Both the position numbers and the translations under genes were made by a program. A model generated the notes under the pieces. It saw nothing but the letters and a program-made list of their open reading frames with translations. It did not search any database and was not told where the DNA came from. From NCBI GenBank assembly GCA_964494475.1, contig CAZBRS010000046.1, forward strand, positions 1-42,177: a stretch of DNA of 42,177 nucleotides, in the 5' to 3' direction. Source of the stretch: CAZBRS01 sp964494475. Lineage in GTDB: Bacteria > Myxococcota_A > UBA9042 > CAZBRS01. Of this stretch, positions 10,837 through 20,212 are shown in pieces; within the stretch, counting starts at the first letter, position 1, and every line of letters starts with the position of its first letter.

Positions 10837-12027
10837 GTGACGGACAGCAACTGCGCCCCGCTCCAGCGCCGAGTCCTGTGGCGCCGGGCTGGCTTCGACG
10901 AAGCTGCGGTGGCCTCCCGGGTCCTGATCGCGGGCGACGTCCTCCCGACACCTCCTTTGTCAGCGGACGACGCGCCGGGCTGGAGGTCGTTGGTCGCCGG
11001 GTTGTCGCCGCTGATAGACGGGGTCGACGCCGCGCTCGCGAACCTCGAGTGTCCGCTCACAGAGGATGGGGCGCCGCGACCCAAGCTCGGAGGCTCTTCC
11101 TTCTGCGCACCCCCCGGAGCGACGGCCTTGCTCGAGGCCATGCGACTGCGAGCCGTGTCCGTCGCGAACAACCACGTCTACGACTTCGGCGAACGCGGCG
11201 TACAGGACACGCTCCGCCACCTGCAGTCCGCGCGGATACCAGCCGTCGGGGCCGAGGTCGCTCCCGACGACCCGCCACCCGTCGCGATCCTGCCGCTGGA
11301 AGCCGGAGGGAGCGTCGGCTTCTATGCCGCGTGCTTCGATCTGCCGGAAACGGCGGGGCGACGCCCCCGAGGCCTCGAGCCCATCCGCAGCGAGCGGGCA
11401 CGCGCCGCGGCGAACCGATTGACGGAAGGGGGCGCCAGCGTTCGGATCGCCCTCCTTCACCTGGGCCTGGAAGGGCAGGATCACCCGGAGCCCGCCGACG
11501 TACAGAGGATGCGAGCGGTGGCAGCGGCCGGATTCGACGTGGTCGCGGCGTGCCACGGACACCGTCTGCAGGGGGCCGAAGCCAGGAGCCCGGAGGGTGC
11601 ACGTTCGTTCCTCTTCTTCGGGCTGGGGAGCCTGGCGTCGTCCTGCATCTACGGAGAACGGGAGCGCGACGGCCTCGTCGTCCTGCTGGGACTCGACGAT
11701 GCCGGCAAGCTGGGCTCCGTCGAGGTGACGCCTGTTCGCCTGGCGGACGACGGACGACCTTCCGTGCCGCCCGGCGAACAGGCCCAAGCGATCCTGGTCC
11801 GGTTCGACGGGCTGTCGCGCGCCCTGGAGGACGGTACCTATCGCGCGGCGTTCTACGAGGCCGCTTCGCGCGGCCTGTGGAGAGCACAGGCTGCCGAAAT
11901 GGTTCGCGTTTTCAAACGCGGTGGGCCGCGAGGTCTCCTCGTCAAGCTCCGGCAACTGCGCTGGAAGCACCTGGAGCGCGCGTGGCACGCTGCCGCGGGC
12001 AAGCTGGCCAGGCCCCGGAAATCGTAG
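10837..12027 (+). CDS. CapA-like metallophosphatase-fold protein
   Basis: A 396-residue protein of the PGA_cap/CapA family, a calcineurin-like metallophosphatase fold. Recognisable pieces are VLIAGDVLPTPP near residue 30, NLECPLTEDG, VSVANNHVYDFGERG, and later VAACHGHRLQGAE. The family is named for poly-gamma-glutamate capsule synthesis, but many members sit in polysaccharide loci with unknown substrates, and no poly-glutamate synthase gene is seen here. The longest frame would start at 10699, but the CAGGAGG ribosome site points to the GTG at 10837. No signal peptide or membrane anchor is evident after that start. It heads a plus-strand block, followed after 70 bases by the HisH-like gene. 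Role inferred only as polysaccharide modification. Confidence 0.82.
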   Translation: MTDSNCAPLQRRVLWRRAGFDEAAVASRVLIAGDVLPTPPLSADDAPGWRSLVAGLSPLIDGVDAALANLECPLTEDGAPRPKLGGSSFCAPPGATALLEAMRLRAVSVANNHVYDFGERGVQDTLRHLQSARIPAVGAEVAPDDPPPVAILPLEAGGSVGFYAACFDLPETAGRRPRGLEPIRSERARAAANRLTEGGASVRIALLHLGLEGQDHPEPADVQRMRAVAAAGFDVVAACHGHRLQGAEARSPEGARSFLFFGLGSLASSCIYGERERDGLVVLLGLDDAGKLGSVEVTPVRLADDGRPSVPPGEQAQAILVRFDGLSRALEDGTYRAAFYEAASRGLWRAQAAEMVRVFKRGGPRGLLVKLRQLRWKHLERAWHAAAGKLARPRKS

Positions 12028-12097
12028 ACGTTCCTTGGGTTTTCGGTTGCGGGCAGGGGGCATCTCTGCTATCCGTTCGTGCAACCTCGGAGACCGA

Positions 12098-12718
12098 ATG
12101 ATCGCGATCGTCGATTACGGGATGGGGAATCTCGGCTCCATCCAAAACATGCTGCATCGCCTCGGAGTCGACTCGCGGCTCACCCGAGAGCCCAAGGACC
12201 TCCTGGAGGCCGAGAAGCTCATCCTCCCCGGCGTCGGTGCCTTCGATCGCGCCGTCGAAAACCTGCGCGGATTCGGACTGTTCGATCTCCTGAACGAACG
12301 CGTGATGCACGCGCACGTCCCGGTGCTCGGGATCTGCCTTGGCATGCAACTGCTGACAGAAGGAAGCGACGAAGGGCAGGCCATGCCCGGGTTCGGCTGG
12401 ATTCCGGGGCGGACCGTGCGTTTCCCAGCGGGACAGGCAGAGTTCGGGAACCTGCGCGTCCCGCACATGGGCTGGAACACCATCGAGATCCGGCGACCGA
12501 ATCCACTGCTCTCGGACCAGGGAGAATGGACGCGCTACTACTTCGTGCACTCCTACCACGTCCGCTGCAGCGACGAGGCCGACGTGCTCGCGACGGCTCG
12601 CTACGGGATAGAGTTCCACGCGGCGGTGAACCGGGGCAACATCTACGGGACCCAGTTCCATCCCGAGAAGAGCCATGAATACGGATTGGCCGTGCTGCGT
12701 TCCTTCGCGAGCCTGTGA
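12098..12718 (+). CDS. hisH: HisH-type glutamine amidotransferase for sugar amidination
   Basis: A 206-residue class I glutaminase of the imidazole-glycerol-phosphate-synthase type. The catalytic nucleophile is Cys80 in GICLGMQLL, and the His-Glu pair is His188/Glu190 in QFHPEKS. It should release ammonia from glutamine and pass it to HisF. Followed by HisF-like and WbpG-like genes, it matches the LPS-type set HisH2-HisF2-WbpG, which in Pseudomonas aeruginosa converts a sugar acetamido group to acetamidino, rather than histidine synthesis. No other his genes are nearby. The ATG is preceded by CGGAGA. The stop is 11 bases before the HisF ATG, so they are co-translated or coupled. Confidence 0.88.
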   Translation: MIAIVDYGMGNLGSIQNMLHRLGVDSRLTREPKDLLEAEKLILPGVGAFDRAVENLRGFGLFDLLNERVMHAHVPVLGICLGMQLLTEGSDEGQAMPGFGWIPGRTVRFPAGQAEFGNLRVPHMGWNTIEIRRPNPLLSDQGEWTRYYFVHSYHVRCSDEADVLATARYGIEFHAAVNRGNIYGTQFHPEKSHEYGLAVLRSFASL

Positions 12719-12729
12719 GGTCCCGCCCC

Positions 12730-13494
12730 ATGCTTCCCGTCCGCGTCATCCCCTGCCTGTTGCTGCGAAAGCGGGGGCTCGTCAAGACCGTTCGGTTCGA
12801 CGAAAGCAAGTACGTCGGAGACCCGCGCAACGCAGTTCGGATCTTCAACGAGAAAGAGGTCGACGAGCTCCTCCTCCTGGACATCGACGCCAGCCCCGAC
12901 CAGACACCGCTCCAGTTCGACCTCGTACGCGAGATCGTGAGCGAGGCGTTCATGCCGGTCGCCTACGGCGGCGGCATCCGGACCCTCGAGGACGCCCGAC
13001 GGATGCTCCAACTCGGCGTCGAAAAGATCGCCATCTGCACGCGCGCGGTGGAGGACCCCGAGTTCATCCGGACCGCCGCCGCCGAGTTCGGAAGTCAGAG
13101 CGTCGTGGTGTGCCTCGACGTGAACCGGACTTGGCTCGGATCCTACGAGTTGATGATCCGGGGCGGGCGGCAACGAACACGTCAGAATCCGATCGCGTTC
13201 GCGCAGAGGGCGGCAGCGTTGGGCGCCGGTGAGATCCTGGTCAACGCCATCCACCGGGACGGAACCCGCGAGGGCTTCGACGTGAACCTGATACGAAGCA
13301 TCAGCGGTGCCGTGACGGTTCCCGTGATTGCGTGCGGCGGAGCCGGCCAGTTGGATCATCTCGGGCAAGCGGTGCGAGAGGGCGGTGCATCGGCCGTCGC
13401 TGCTGGCAGCCTGTTCGTGTTTCAAGGACCCCACCGCGCTGTTCTGATAAGCTACCCCAAGCCGGAGGCGCTTCGGCGCATCTTCGATGCATGA
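12730..13494 (+). CDS. hisF: HisF-like subunit of sugar amidotransferase (HisF2/WbuZ type)
   Basis: A 254-residue TIM-barrel protein clearly related to HisF. At the first catalytic position of true HisF (CLDV, Asp11) this protein has IPCLLLRKRGLVKT, so that Asp is absent, while the second conserved Asp is kept in VVVCLDVNRT. This change is typical of HisF homologues in lipopolysaccharide clusters that work with WbpG rather than in histidine synthesis. It also keeps VAYGGGIRTLEDA and VIACGGAG phosphate-binding loops. The ATG at 12730 gives MLPVRVIPCL, which matches the family N-terminus; a GTG at 12715 overlapping the HisH stop is the alternative. Its likely job is to channel ammonia to the WbpG homologue. 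Confidence 0.88.
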   Translation: MLPVRVIPCLLLRKRGLVKTVRFDESKYVGDPRNAVRIFNEKEVDELLLLDIDASPDQTPLQFDLVREIVSEAFMPVAYGGGIRTLEDARRMLQLGVEKIAICTRAVEDPEFIRTAAAEFGSQSVVVCLDVNRTWLGSYELMIRGGRQRTRQNPIAFAQRAAALGAGEILVNAIHRDGTREGFDVNLIRSISGAVTVPVIACGGAGQLDHLGQAVREGGASAVAAGSLFVFQGPHRAVLISYPKPEALRRIFDA

Positions 13495-13563
13495 GCTCTG
13501 AGGCAGAGCGCAGGCGCTCGACGACGGGAGCGCATCGAGCCCGGGCGACGAGCGGAGGAAGAA

Positions 13564-14682
13564 ATGACGCGGACCTACCAGTGCTGCACCCGGTGCATCA
13601 TGGACACGACCGATCCACTCATCCGGTTCGACGAGCAGGGTCGGTGCAATCACTGTACGCGCGCCTTGACGTTGCTGAACCAGCGGGACACCCACAAGGC
13701 GGACGATGCCCGGAACCTCGAGGGCCTGATCAATCGGATCCGCACCGACGGCCGCGGCAAGCGCTACGACTGCGTCGCCGGGATCAGCGGTGGTGTCGAC
13801 AGTTCCACGGTGCTCATGCGCGCCAAGCGACTGGGGCTCCGACCGCTCGCCGTCCACTTCGACAATGGCTGGGATTCTGAATTGGCGGTCGACAACATCC
13901 ACCGACTGCTCGAGGCGTTCGAACTGGACCTCGACACGCTGGTGGTCGATTGGGAGGAGTTCCGCGATCTCCAGTTGGCCTTCCTCAAGGCCTCGGTACC
14001 GAACGTCGAGCTACCCACCGACCATGGCATCCGCGCCACGTTGTATCGTGCGGCCGCACGCGAAGGCGTCCGGTACATCCTGACGGGCGGGAACCTCAAC
14101 ACCGAGGTCATCCTTCCTCGCGCGTGGGGACACGACAACGGCGATCTCCTGCACCTGAAGGCCATCCATCGAACGTTCGGGAGCACCCCCCTGCGCTCGA
14201 TGCCCACCATGAGCATCGCGGGCTACGCCTACAACACGCTCGTCCGAAGGATCTACTGGGTTCCCCTGCTCGAGTTGACCGGCTACGACAAGGCCACCGC
14301 GACGCGCGAGCTCATGGATCAGATCGGGTGGCGGGACTACGGTGGCAAGCACTACGAGTCGGTTTGGACCCGCTTCTTCCAAGGGTACTACCTGCCGCGC
14401 AAGTTCGGATTCGACAAGCGGCTGGCGCACCTGTCCACCCTGATCTGCTCCGGGGGGATGACACGCGAAGCCGCCCAGGAGAAGATGAGGGAGCCGATCT
14501 ATCCCGAGCACCTGCTCGATCAGGATCGTCAGTTCGTCATCAAGAAATTCGGGATCACGACGGACGAGTTCGACGCGCTCATGGCCGCGCCTCCGCGCTT
14601 GCACGAGGAGTTCCCGACCAACACGGCCCTCCGCGATCGCCTGGCTGCGCTCAAGCGGCGACTGGTGAGCGGCGCGTGGTAA
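13564..14682 (+). CDS. wbpG: N-acetyl sugar amidotransferase (WbpG/PseA family)
   Basis: A 372-residue PP-loop ATP pyrophosphatase-type amidotransferase. The ATP loop SGGVDSS is at residues 75-81, and an N-terminal four-cysteine motif (CCTRCIMD and CNHC) looks like a zinc site. In P. aeruginosa WbpG uses ammonia from HisH/HisF to convert UDP-ManNAc3NAcA to its acetamidino form; PseA does the equivalent on pseudaminic acid. The enzymes needed to make UDP-ManNAc3NAcA are all present at 25.0-31.3 kb of this window, and no pseudaminic or legionaminic acid synthase is seen, so the uronic acid is the likelier substrate. A GGAGGAAGAA ribosome site precedes the ATG. Confidence 0.9.
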   Translation: MTRTYQCCTRCIMDTTDPLIRFDEQGRCNHCTRALTLLNQRDTHKADDARNLEGLINRIRTDGRGKRYDCVAGISGGVDSSTVLMRAKRLGLRPLAVHFDNGWDSELAVDNIHRLLEAFELDLDTLVVDWEEFRDLQLAFLKASVPNVELPTDHGIRATLYRAAAREGVRYILTGGNLNTEVILPRAWGHDNGDLLHLKAIHRTFGSTPLRSMPTMSIAGYAYNTLVRRIYWVPLLELTGYDKATATRELMDQIGWRDYGGKHYESVWTRFFQGYYLPRKFGFDKRLAHLSTLICSGGMTREAAQEKMREPIYPEHLLDQDRQFVIKKFGITTDEFDALMAAPPRLHEEFPTNTALRDRLAALKRRLVSGAW

Positions 14683-14725
14683 GCGAACATTTCGAAAGGA
14701 AGAGCCTCGTGGAGACGGCTCGGTC

Positions 14726-16039
14726 ATGAACGTGTTCTCCGGAAACGCCAACTTCGCTGTATTCGGCGTCTTCTATTTGTTCGTCTTGTACAGCGCCCGT
14801 CGGCGACCGATCGCGTTGTCGCTGCCCTTCGTCACCTCATCGATGTTCAAGGGCTGGGCGCTCGATCACATTCCACTCTTCGCCACGATCGACTATACGG
14901 TCATGACGGTCGCGATGCTCTGGATCGGCGTCTTCATAGCCCAATGGACCGACCGGTCCCGTCGTCGCTCGACACCGATCGGTTACTACCTGCTGTACGC
15001 CGCGTTCACGATCCTGATCATCGCGGCCACCGACCTGGACTACGACTGGGCACGGAGAGTCCTTGCCCAACACGTCGTCTTCAACACGACCGCGTGCCTC
15101 GCCCCGCTGCTCATGCTCCGAAACGCCGACGACGCCCGGTTCTTCCTGAAGATGCTGATCGGCTTCGGCGTCTTCGTCGCGATCGTGTCGCTGCTCAGCC
15201 CCGAGTCACGACTGTACGCCGGCCGCAGCGCGTTCCTCGAATTGGGCGATCCCATCTCCATCGGGCGCTACTGCTCCTACTCGCTAATGCTCATCATGGG
15301 CGTCTGGCCGTTCTGGCGCCGCTTCAGCCTTCGTTCGCCAGCCTGGATCCTGATCCTGGCGCTGGTGCTGGCGGCGGGGGCCATTCATACCGGTTCGCGT
15401 GGACCGCTGCTGCACCTGGCGCTGGCGATCGGCCTGACGGTCGTGCTTCGCCTGGGCCGGGACTGGCGCGCCTTCGCGGTCGTGATCGCCCTGGTCTCCG
15501 TGTTCCTGCTGATCGTCAACCTGATGCCCGACGACGCCGGCCTGCGACGCCTCGCGACCATCAGCGAGCCGGGGAAGAGCGTCAGCATCGTGACCCGCGT
15601 CAAGGGGTGGCGGTTCATCCTGGCGAACTGGGACACTCGCCTGCTGTTCGGGCACGGCATCGGTACCATCGAGTTCGAGTTGGGAATCCAGGCGCACAGC
15701 CTGTGGCTGGACGTCCTGTTCGCCAATGGGTTGTCCGGCGCGATCGCGCTGGCCGTGATGGTGCTGTACGCGATGGGCAGCGCCTTGCTTCGCGGCGTGC
15801 TCAGCCCCGAGCGTGGCGACAACTGGCTCGTGTACGCCCTGTTCCTGGTCTGGATCTACGTGCTCGTGTCCTCGACGACCGCGCTCAGCTACGTGGGACT
15901 CCGGATGTTCTTCGTCTGGCTCTCGGTGATGCTGGCGGTGAGCAGAATCGTCGAACAGCCACGTACGCAGCCCCAGGTCGGCCGCGCCTCGTCGAGCGCC
16001 AGCGTGAGCGGGGACCCGACAACAGCCGACGTGAGGTGA
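14726..16039 (+). CDS. O-antigen polymerase/ligase-like membrane protein (Wzy-type)
   Basis: A 437-residue integral membrane protein with about ten to twelve predicted helices by eye. The region HTGSRGPLLHLALAIGL followed by a large loop (roughly residues 255-315) and HGIGTIEFELGIQAHSLWLD resembles the Wzy_C/O-antigen ligase family, which has conserved Arg and His residues in a periplasmic loop. It should polymerise repeat units on the periplasmic face after flipping. It starts 43 bases after WbpG and ends eight bases before the second ligase gene. Wzy and WaaL proteins are hard to tell apart by sequence; the presence of Wzx nearby favours polymerase. Confidence 0.8.
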   Translation: MNVFSGNANFAVFGVFYLFVLYSARRRPIALSLPFVTSSMFKGWALDHIPLFATIDYTVMTVAMLWIGVFIAQWTDRSRRRSTPIGYYLLYAAFTILIIAATDLDYDWARRVLAQHVVFNTTACLAPLLMLRNADDARFFLKMLIGFGVFVAIVSLLSPESRLYAGRSAFLELGDPISIGRYCSYSLMLIMGVWPFWRRFSLRSPAWILILALVLAAGAIHTGSRGPLLHLALAIGLTVVLRLGRDWRAFAVVIALVSVFLLIVNLMPDDAGLRRLATISEPGKSVSIVTRVKGWRFILANWDTRLLFGHGIGTIEFELGIQAHSLWLDVLFANGLSGAIALAVMVLYAMGSALLRGVLSPERGDNWLVYALFLVWIYVLVSSTTALSYVGLRMFFVWLSVMLAVSRIVEQPRTQPQVGRASSSASVSGDPTTADVR

Positions 16040-16047
16040 ACGCCGTG

Positions 16048-17433
16048 ATGGAGAACCTCGTGAGCATCGCGCGACGGCGCGTCCTGCTTCCCCTGACCGA
16101 CCGGCTGCGCTTCCACCGGGGTGTGACGCCGTTGATGCGCGAAATCGAAGAGCGGGAGCATTGGGACCCCGCGCGCCTGCGGCGCTGGCAGGTCGATCAA
16201 CTGCGCCCCTTCCTGTGGCATTGCCAGCAGAACGTCCCGTTCTACGCGCGTCGCTTCGCGCAGGTCGGCTTCGATGCCACACGCTTCGAAGACTTGGCCG
16301 AGCTCGAGCGGATTCCGCCGCTCACGAAGGACGACATCCGGGCGAATATCGACGACCTGTTCGCCCGTGGGTCATCCGCGAAGACGACGAAGCTCGGATT
16401 GACCGGAGGCTCGACGGGCGTACCGACTCCCTTCTACCAGTCCCACGCCGAGCAGGCTTGGGTCGAGGCTGCCACCCGCCGTTGTCGACAGGCCGAAGGC
16501 TTCCTGCCTACCGCCCGCGTGGTCGCGCTGGGGGGACGTTCCTACAGGGAACCCACCTGGAAATCCCGACTGGCTGTCCACTACAAGCGCCACGTCCGGA
16601 ACGTGCTCTCCCTGCCCTCGCCTTTTCTGACCGAGGCGTTGCTGGACCAGTATTCGGCAGCCATCGACGATTTCAGACCCGAGATAGTCTACGGCTACCC
16701 CTCGGCGCTCTTTCTACTCGCGCGACACATGGTGTCGCGGGCGACGCGCTTCCCATCTGTGCGAGTAATCGAGACGGGCAGCGAGAAACTCTTCGATCAT
16801 CAGCGCGCGCTGATCCGCGAGGCGTTCGGGATCGAGCCGTTCGACGGCTATGGAGGAGGCGATTGCCCTGTCGCGTGGGAATGCCCGGCCCACCAGGGGC
16901 TGCACGTCCTGCAGAACTCCGGGGTCATCGAGTTCGTCGACGCCGACGCGCGGGCGGTCAAGCCCGGTACCGTGGGCCGGGTGCTCGTGACCAGGTTCAC
17001 GAACCTGGCCTGGCCCTACGTACGCTACGACATGGACGATCTGGCCGAGCCGATGGACGATGCGCCCTGCCCGTGCGGGAGTCACCTGCCTCGCATCGCC
17101 AGCGTCATGGGTCGCGCGGGAGACTTGATCGAGACGCCGGACGGTCGCTCCATCACCGCCGCCAACGTGACGCTGGTGTTCGGCCCCTTGCACGACCGGG
17201 TCTACGCGTACCAGATCGTGCAGGAATCCCTCGATCGCATCACGGTGATGCTGGTCAAGACCGACGCCTACACCGAGAAGGACGAGAGCACGATACGCGG
17301 GCACCTGACCTCGTTCATGGGGACCGCGGTCAGCCTGGAGTTCAAGTACGTCAACGAGATCGCGAAGACCCAGGCGGGGAAGCACCTGGTGCTCGTGTCG
17401 CGGCTTTCGCGTCGTGGGCAGATAAGCCCCTGA
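16048..17433 (+). CDS. PaaK/CapK-like AMP-forming ligase (copy 2)
   Basis: A 461-residue adenylate-forming enzyme of the phenylacetate-CoA-ligase-like family. It has the ATP loop TGGSTGVP at residues 119-126, the acidic motif region DGYGGGDCPVAWEC and the hinge region RYDMDDLAEP. The segment CPCGSHLPRI is typical of CapK-type proteins. Where copy 1 has Glu in the acidic motif (SQGEF), this copy has Asp (GGGDC). The two copies are only distantly alike, so they probably use different acids. GAGGTG lies just before the ATG at 16048; a GTG at 16045 is equally placed. It is followed by the ATP-grasp gene, so activation and ligation of a non-sugar group is a reasonable inference. Confidence 0.85.
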   Translation: MENLVSIARRRVLLPLTDRLRFHRGVTPLMREIEEREHWDPARLRRWQVDQLRPFLWHCQQNVPFYARRFAQVGFDATRFEDLAELERIPPLTKDDIRANIDDLFARGSSAKTTKLGLTGGSTGVPTPFYQSHAEQAWVEAATRRCRQAEGFLPTARVVALGGRSYREPTWKSRLAVHYKRHVRNVLSLPSPFLTEALLDQYSAAIDDFRPEIVYGYPSALFLLARHMVSRATRFPSVRVIETGSEKLFDHQRALIREAFGIEPFDGYGGGDCPVAWECPAHQGLHVLQNSGVIEFVDADARAVKPGTVGRVLVTRFTNLAWPYVRYDMDDLAEPMDDAPCPCGSHLPRIASVMGRAGDLIETPDGRSITAANVTLVFGPLHDRVYAYQIVQESLDRITVMLVKTDAYTEKDESTIRGHLTSFMGTAVSLEFKYVNEIAKTQAGKHLVLVSRLSRRGQISP

Positions 17434-17486
17434 GGCAACAGCCCGTCGCGTGCGCGGGTTGGTAGAGACACTAGGAGGCGAGCATC

Positions 17487-18719
17487 ATGGCATTGTCGAA
17501 CAAGGTCTCGTTACGCGGTGCTGTATACAGGAGGGTAGACTCTTTCCGCCATTCTCAAATAGGCACGTCACTTCGCAAGTACAGACGATATATCGAATAT
17601 TTTCGAACGTTCAGTAGAGATTTCACAGACTTACTAAACAATGGCGACAGAAAGCCGCTGACTCAGATTCTTCGCGAGGCGAAATTGGTCAGCGGCTTCT
17701 GGGGATGCCTTCCATTTCATTATTTTAACTACAAGTTATACACAAATCATTTCGATCTGACAGACTCCGACCTGATCGATTATATTCCTAATTGGTACTA
17801 TTGCAATATTTTTGCAGACTTGATCAACAATGCAGATTACTCGGCAATGGATGGCGATAAGAATATATTCGACGTACTGCTGCACGGTGCAGGAGTTCCG
17901 GTTCCCGAACCCTTGTGCAAGGTGGCTCGCGGAGCTATCACAGATCGGTGGTTTTCGATTCTTTCAAGAGAGGACGTCGAGTCTCGAATCGCGTCGGCGA
18001 CGTCAGACAGGATCTTCGTGAAGCCTGTCGCAGGCGCCGGAGGGGAGGGTTTCGTAATTTTTAGGAAAAACAAAGATAAATTAGGCCATACGAACGACGA
18101 AGGTCATGCACTCGCCTACGAAACACTCCAAAAACTAGCCGCGAAGACGGACTGGATCGTGCAGCAGGGCGTCGTTCAGCATGTTGCGCTAAATAACCTC
18201 CACGCGTCGAGCGTAAACACGCTACGACCGGTCACGGAGCGGAGGCCCGATGGTTCGGTGCGCATCGTCGCGGTGACGCTCAGAATTGGAACCGGGGGCG
18301 GCGAGACCGACAACGCCCACGTCGGCGGAATATCGTGTGGCGTCGACGTCGATTCGTGGTGCTGCGAGAAATGGGCCTCGACAGACGGCTCGCTCGGACC
18401 CGTCAGGTGGACCGACCGTCACCCCGATTCCGGTATCCGCTTCGAAGGATACCAACTCCCCTATCGCGACGAAGTGCTCGCGATCCTGGAGCGTGGCGCC
18501 CGGACGCTGTACCCGATGCCGATCATGTCGTGGGACGTGGCGTTCACGCCCACTGGTCCCCTGATCTTGGAGGCCAACGCGGGACTGGGCCTGGACCACC
18601 TTCAGGCCGCTTCCCATCGAGGCCTCAGGAGAGCGTTCGGAATCGAACCCTGGCGTCAACGGGAGGGCATTCCGCTTCCTCCGGGATTGGCAAGGGCCGA
18701 TCGCGAGCGCCACAGATGA
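17487..18719 (+). CDS. Sugar-transfer associated ATP-grasp protein
   Basis: A 410-residue protein with an ATP-grasp fold of the type associated with sugar-transfer loci. The visible elements are FVKPVAGAGGEGFVIF near residue 175 (ATP-binding lysine and Gly-rich loop), HVGGISCGVD, and SWDVAFTPTGPLILEANAGLGLDHLQ, whose first part carries the acidic and Asn residues that bind metal. ATP-grasp enzymes join a carboxylate to an amine through an acyl phosphate; in this context an amino acid or acid added to an amino sugar is plausible but unproven. TAGGAGG precedes the ATG. The first 500 bases are markedly A/T-rich (about 33% GC in 60-base samples) compared with its 3' half. Its stop overlaps the flippase start as ATGA. 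Confidence 0.82.
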   Translation: MALSNKVSLRGAVYRRVDSFRHSQIGTSLRKYRRYIEYFRTFSRDFTDLLNNGDRKPLTQILREAKLVSGFWGCLPFHYFNYKLYTNHFDLTDSDLIDYIPNWYYCNIFADLINNADYSAMDGDKNIFDVLLHGAGVPVPEPLCKVARGAITDRWFSILSREDVESRIASATSDRIFVKPVAGAGGEGFVIFRKNKDKLGHTNDEGHALAYETLQKLAAKTDWIVQQGVVQHVALNNLHASSVNTLRPVTERRPDGSVRIVAVTLRIGTGGGETDNAHVGGISCGVDVDSWCCEKWASTDGSLGPVRWTDRHPDSGIRFEGYQLPYRDEVLAILERGARTLYPMPIMSWDVAFTPTGPLILEANAGLGLDHLQAASHRGLRRAFGIEPWRQREGIPLPPGLARADRERHR

Positions 18720-20197
18720 CGGGTCTGCGCCAGAAGACCCTTGGAGCAACGAAGTGGGCGACAGTGCTGAATGGCGCGTCGCAGCTCGGGCATCTGGTGC
18801 TTCAGTTCCTGTTGGCCGGCATCCTGGGTCCGGACGTCTTCGGGTTGGCGGCGCGAGTGCTCGCGGTCGGGTTCATCCTGGACCAGGTCTCCGAGTTCGG
18901 ATTCGTGGCAGCGCTCATCCAGCGTGGAGATCTGGAACCGCGCCATATCGACACGGCGTTCTTTCTTAATATTATAATAGCCGTACTTCTATCGTCCATA
19001 TCCATCCTTATCGTTATCATTTATGCCAATATATTTGGCCAGAGTCAATTTATTGAACTTCTTTATTATATTGTTTTTCTTCCCGTCGTGATGGCCCTGG
19101 GGCACGTCCAGCGGGCCCTGCTGCTGCGCCGTATGGACTACCGGTTGCAGACCGTGGCCACCATCCTGGGCATTCTCGTAAACATCGTGGTCGCGGTCGG
19201 GATGGCCCTCGCAGGTTCGGGCGCGTGGTCCATCCTCGTGGGCTACTACGCGAACTACGTCGTGCAATCGGCCATCATGTGGCTCGCTTCCGACTGGCGC
19301 CCGGCCTGGCGCTTTGATCGAAGAGCTGTTCGCGAGCTCGTCTCGTTCAGCATGTATATTGCTTTCTCTAAATTGATGCGGGCCATGACCAAGGGAATCG
19401 ACGTCCTGCTGGTGGGATCTTTCCTCGGAGATCGGGCCGCCGGAATCTACAGCCTCGCCTACAAGGTGGGCATCGTCACCGTAAACCAGATCGGCGCCGT
19501 CGTAAGCAATGTCCTCTTCGCTGGCTTCAGCCGACTGCAAGACGACGTGGCGCGCCTGACCGCGTGGTACCTGCGTTCGATTCGGCTGCTCGCGGTGACC
19601 TCGGTGCTCCCGATCGTCGTGGCCTACGGCGCCGTGCCGGTCCTGCCGGCCGTGCTCGGGGAACGCTGGCTCGACACCATCGGAGCCGCGCGCGTGCTCT
19701 CGTTCGCCGTCGTGTGGCAGGGACTTGGTCAACTCCTGGGTCCGCTGGCGCTGGGAAGCCGGGGGCGCTCCGACCTGGCCTTCCTTTCCTCAGCGGTCTC
19801 CCTGGCGCTCCTGCCCGCGTTCCTCGGCGCCGGCGTGCCGTTCGGCCTGTACGGAATCTGTAGCGCCGTCGCGGTCTTCAACCTCGTGGCCTCCCTCTTC
19901 GAGCAGTGGCTCGTAGGACGCGTCATCGCCATGTCGCTCCTGGAGTACGTGCGCGGGATCTGGCGGGTCTTCGTCGCGTTCGCGATCGCCGTCGGCTCCG
20001 TACACGCCGTCGAGGCCGTCTTGCCAGGAAGCGACGGGGGCTGGGTCCTGGCACGCGCTGCGTTCGTGGCGGGAGTCGCCGTGCTCGCCTACAGTGGCGT
20101 CCTCTGGGTGCTCGACCGACGAACGGTCAAGGACGCGAGCGAGACGGTGCTCGCGGTCGTCCGCGCGCGGCATGTTCGAGACGACACGCCGGCTTGA
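18716..20197 (+). CDS. wzx: Wzx-type oligosaccharide flippase
   Basis: A 493-residue polytopic membrane protein with around twelve to fourteen hydrophobic helices, matching the polysaccharide biosynthesis/MATE-like flippase family. The N-terminal LGATKWATVLNGASQLGHLV and the later RALLLRRMDYR loop are typical of lipopolysaccharide exporters of the WzxC/TuaB type. It should flip undecaprenyl-linked repeat units across the inner membrane. The ATG overlaps the ATP-grasp stop. A sharp A/T-rich patch at 18958-19085 (34 G/C in the 120 bases 18961-19080) encodes one helix-loop-helix segment inside an otherwise GC-rich gene. Confidence 0.88.
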   Translation: MTGLRQKTLGATKWATVLNGASQLGHLVLQFLLAGILGPDVFGLAARVLAVGFILDQVSEFGFVAALIQRGDLEPRHIDTAFFLNIIIAVLLSSISILIVIIYANIFGQSQFIELLYYIVFLPVVMALGHVQRALLLRRMDYRLQTVATILGILVNIVVAVGMALAGSGAWSILVGYYANYVVQSAIMWLASDWRPAWRFDRRAVRELVSFSMYIAFSKLMRAMTKGIDVLLVGSFLGDRAAGIYSLAYKVGIVTVNQIGAVVSNVLFAGFSRLQDDVARLTAWYLRSIRLLAVTSVLPIVVAYGAVPVLPAVLGERWLDTIGAARVLSFAVVWQGLGQLLGPLALGSRGRSDLAFLSSAVSLALLPAFLGAGVPFGLYGICSAVAVFNLVASLFEQWLVGRVIAMSLLEYVRGIWRVFVAFAIAVGSVHAVEAVLPGSDGGWVLARAAFVAGVAVLAYSGVLWVLDRRTVKDASETVLAVVRARHVRDDTPA

Positions 20198-20212
20198 GCG
20201 ACGCTCGATCCG

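Noticed and set aside
10837..12027. Poly-gamma-glutamate capsule synthesis through the CapA-like protein
   Set aside because: No CapB or CapC homologue is present, and the surrounding genes are for sugar polymers, so the family name should not be taken as function.
12098..13494. HisH and HisF as histidine biosynthesis genes
   Set aside because: No other his genes are near, HisF lacks the first catalytic Asp, and the next gene is a sugar amidotransferase.
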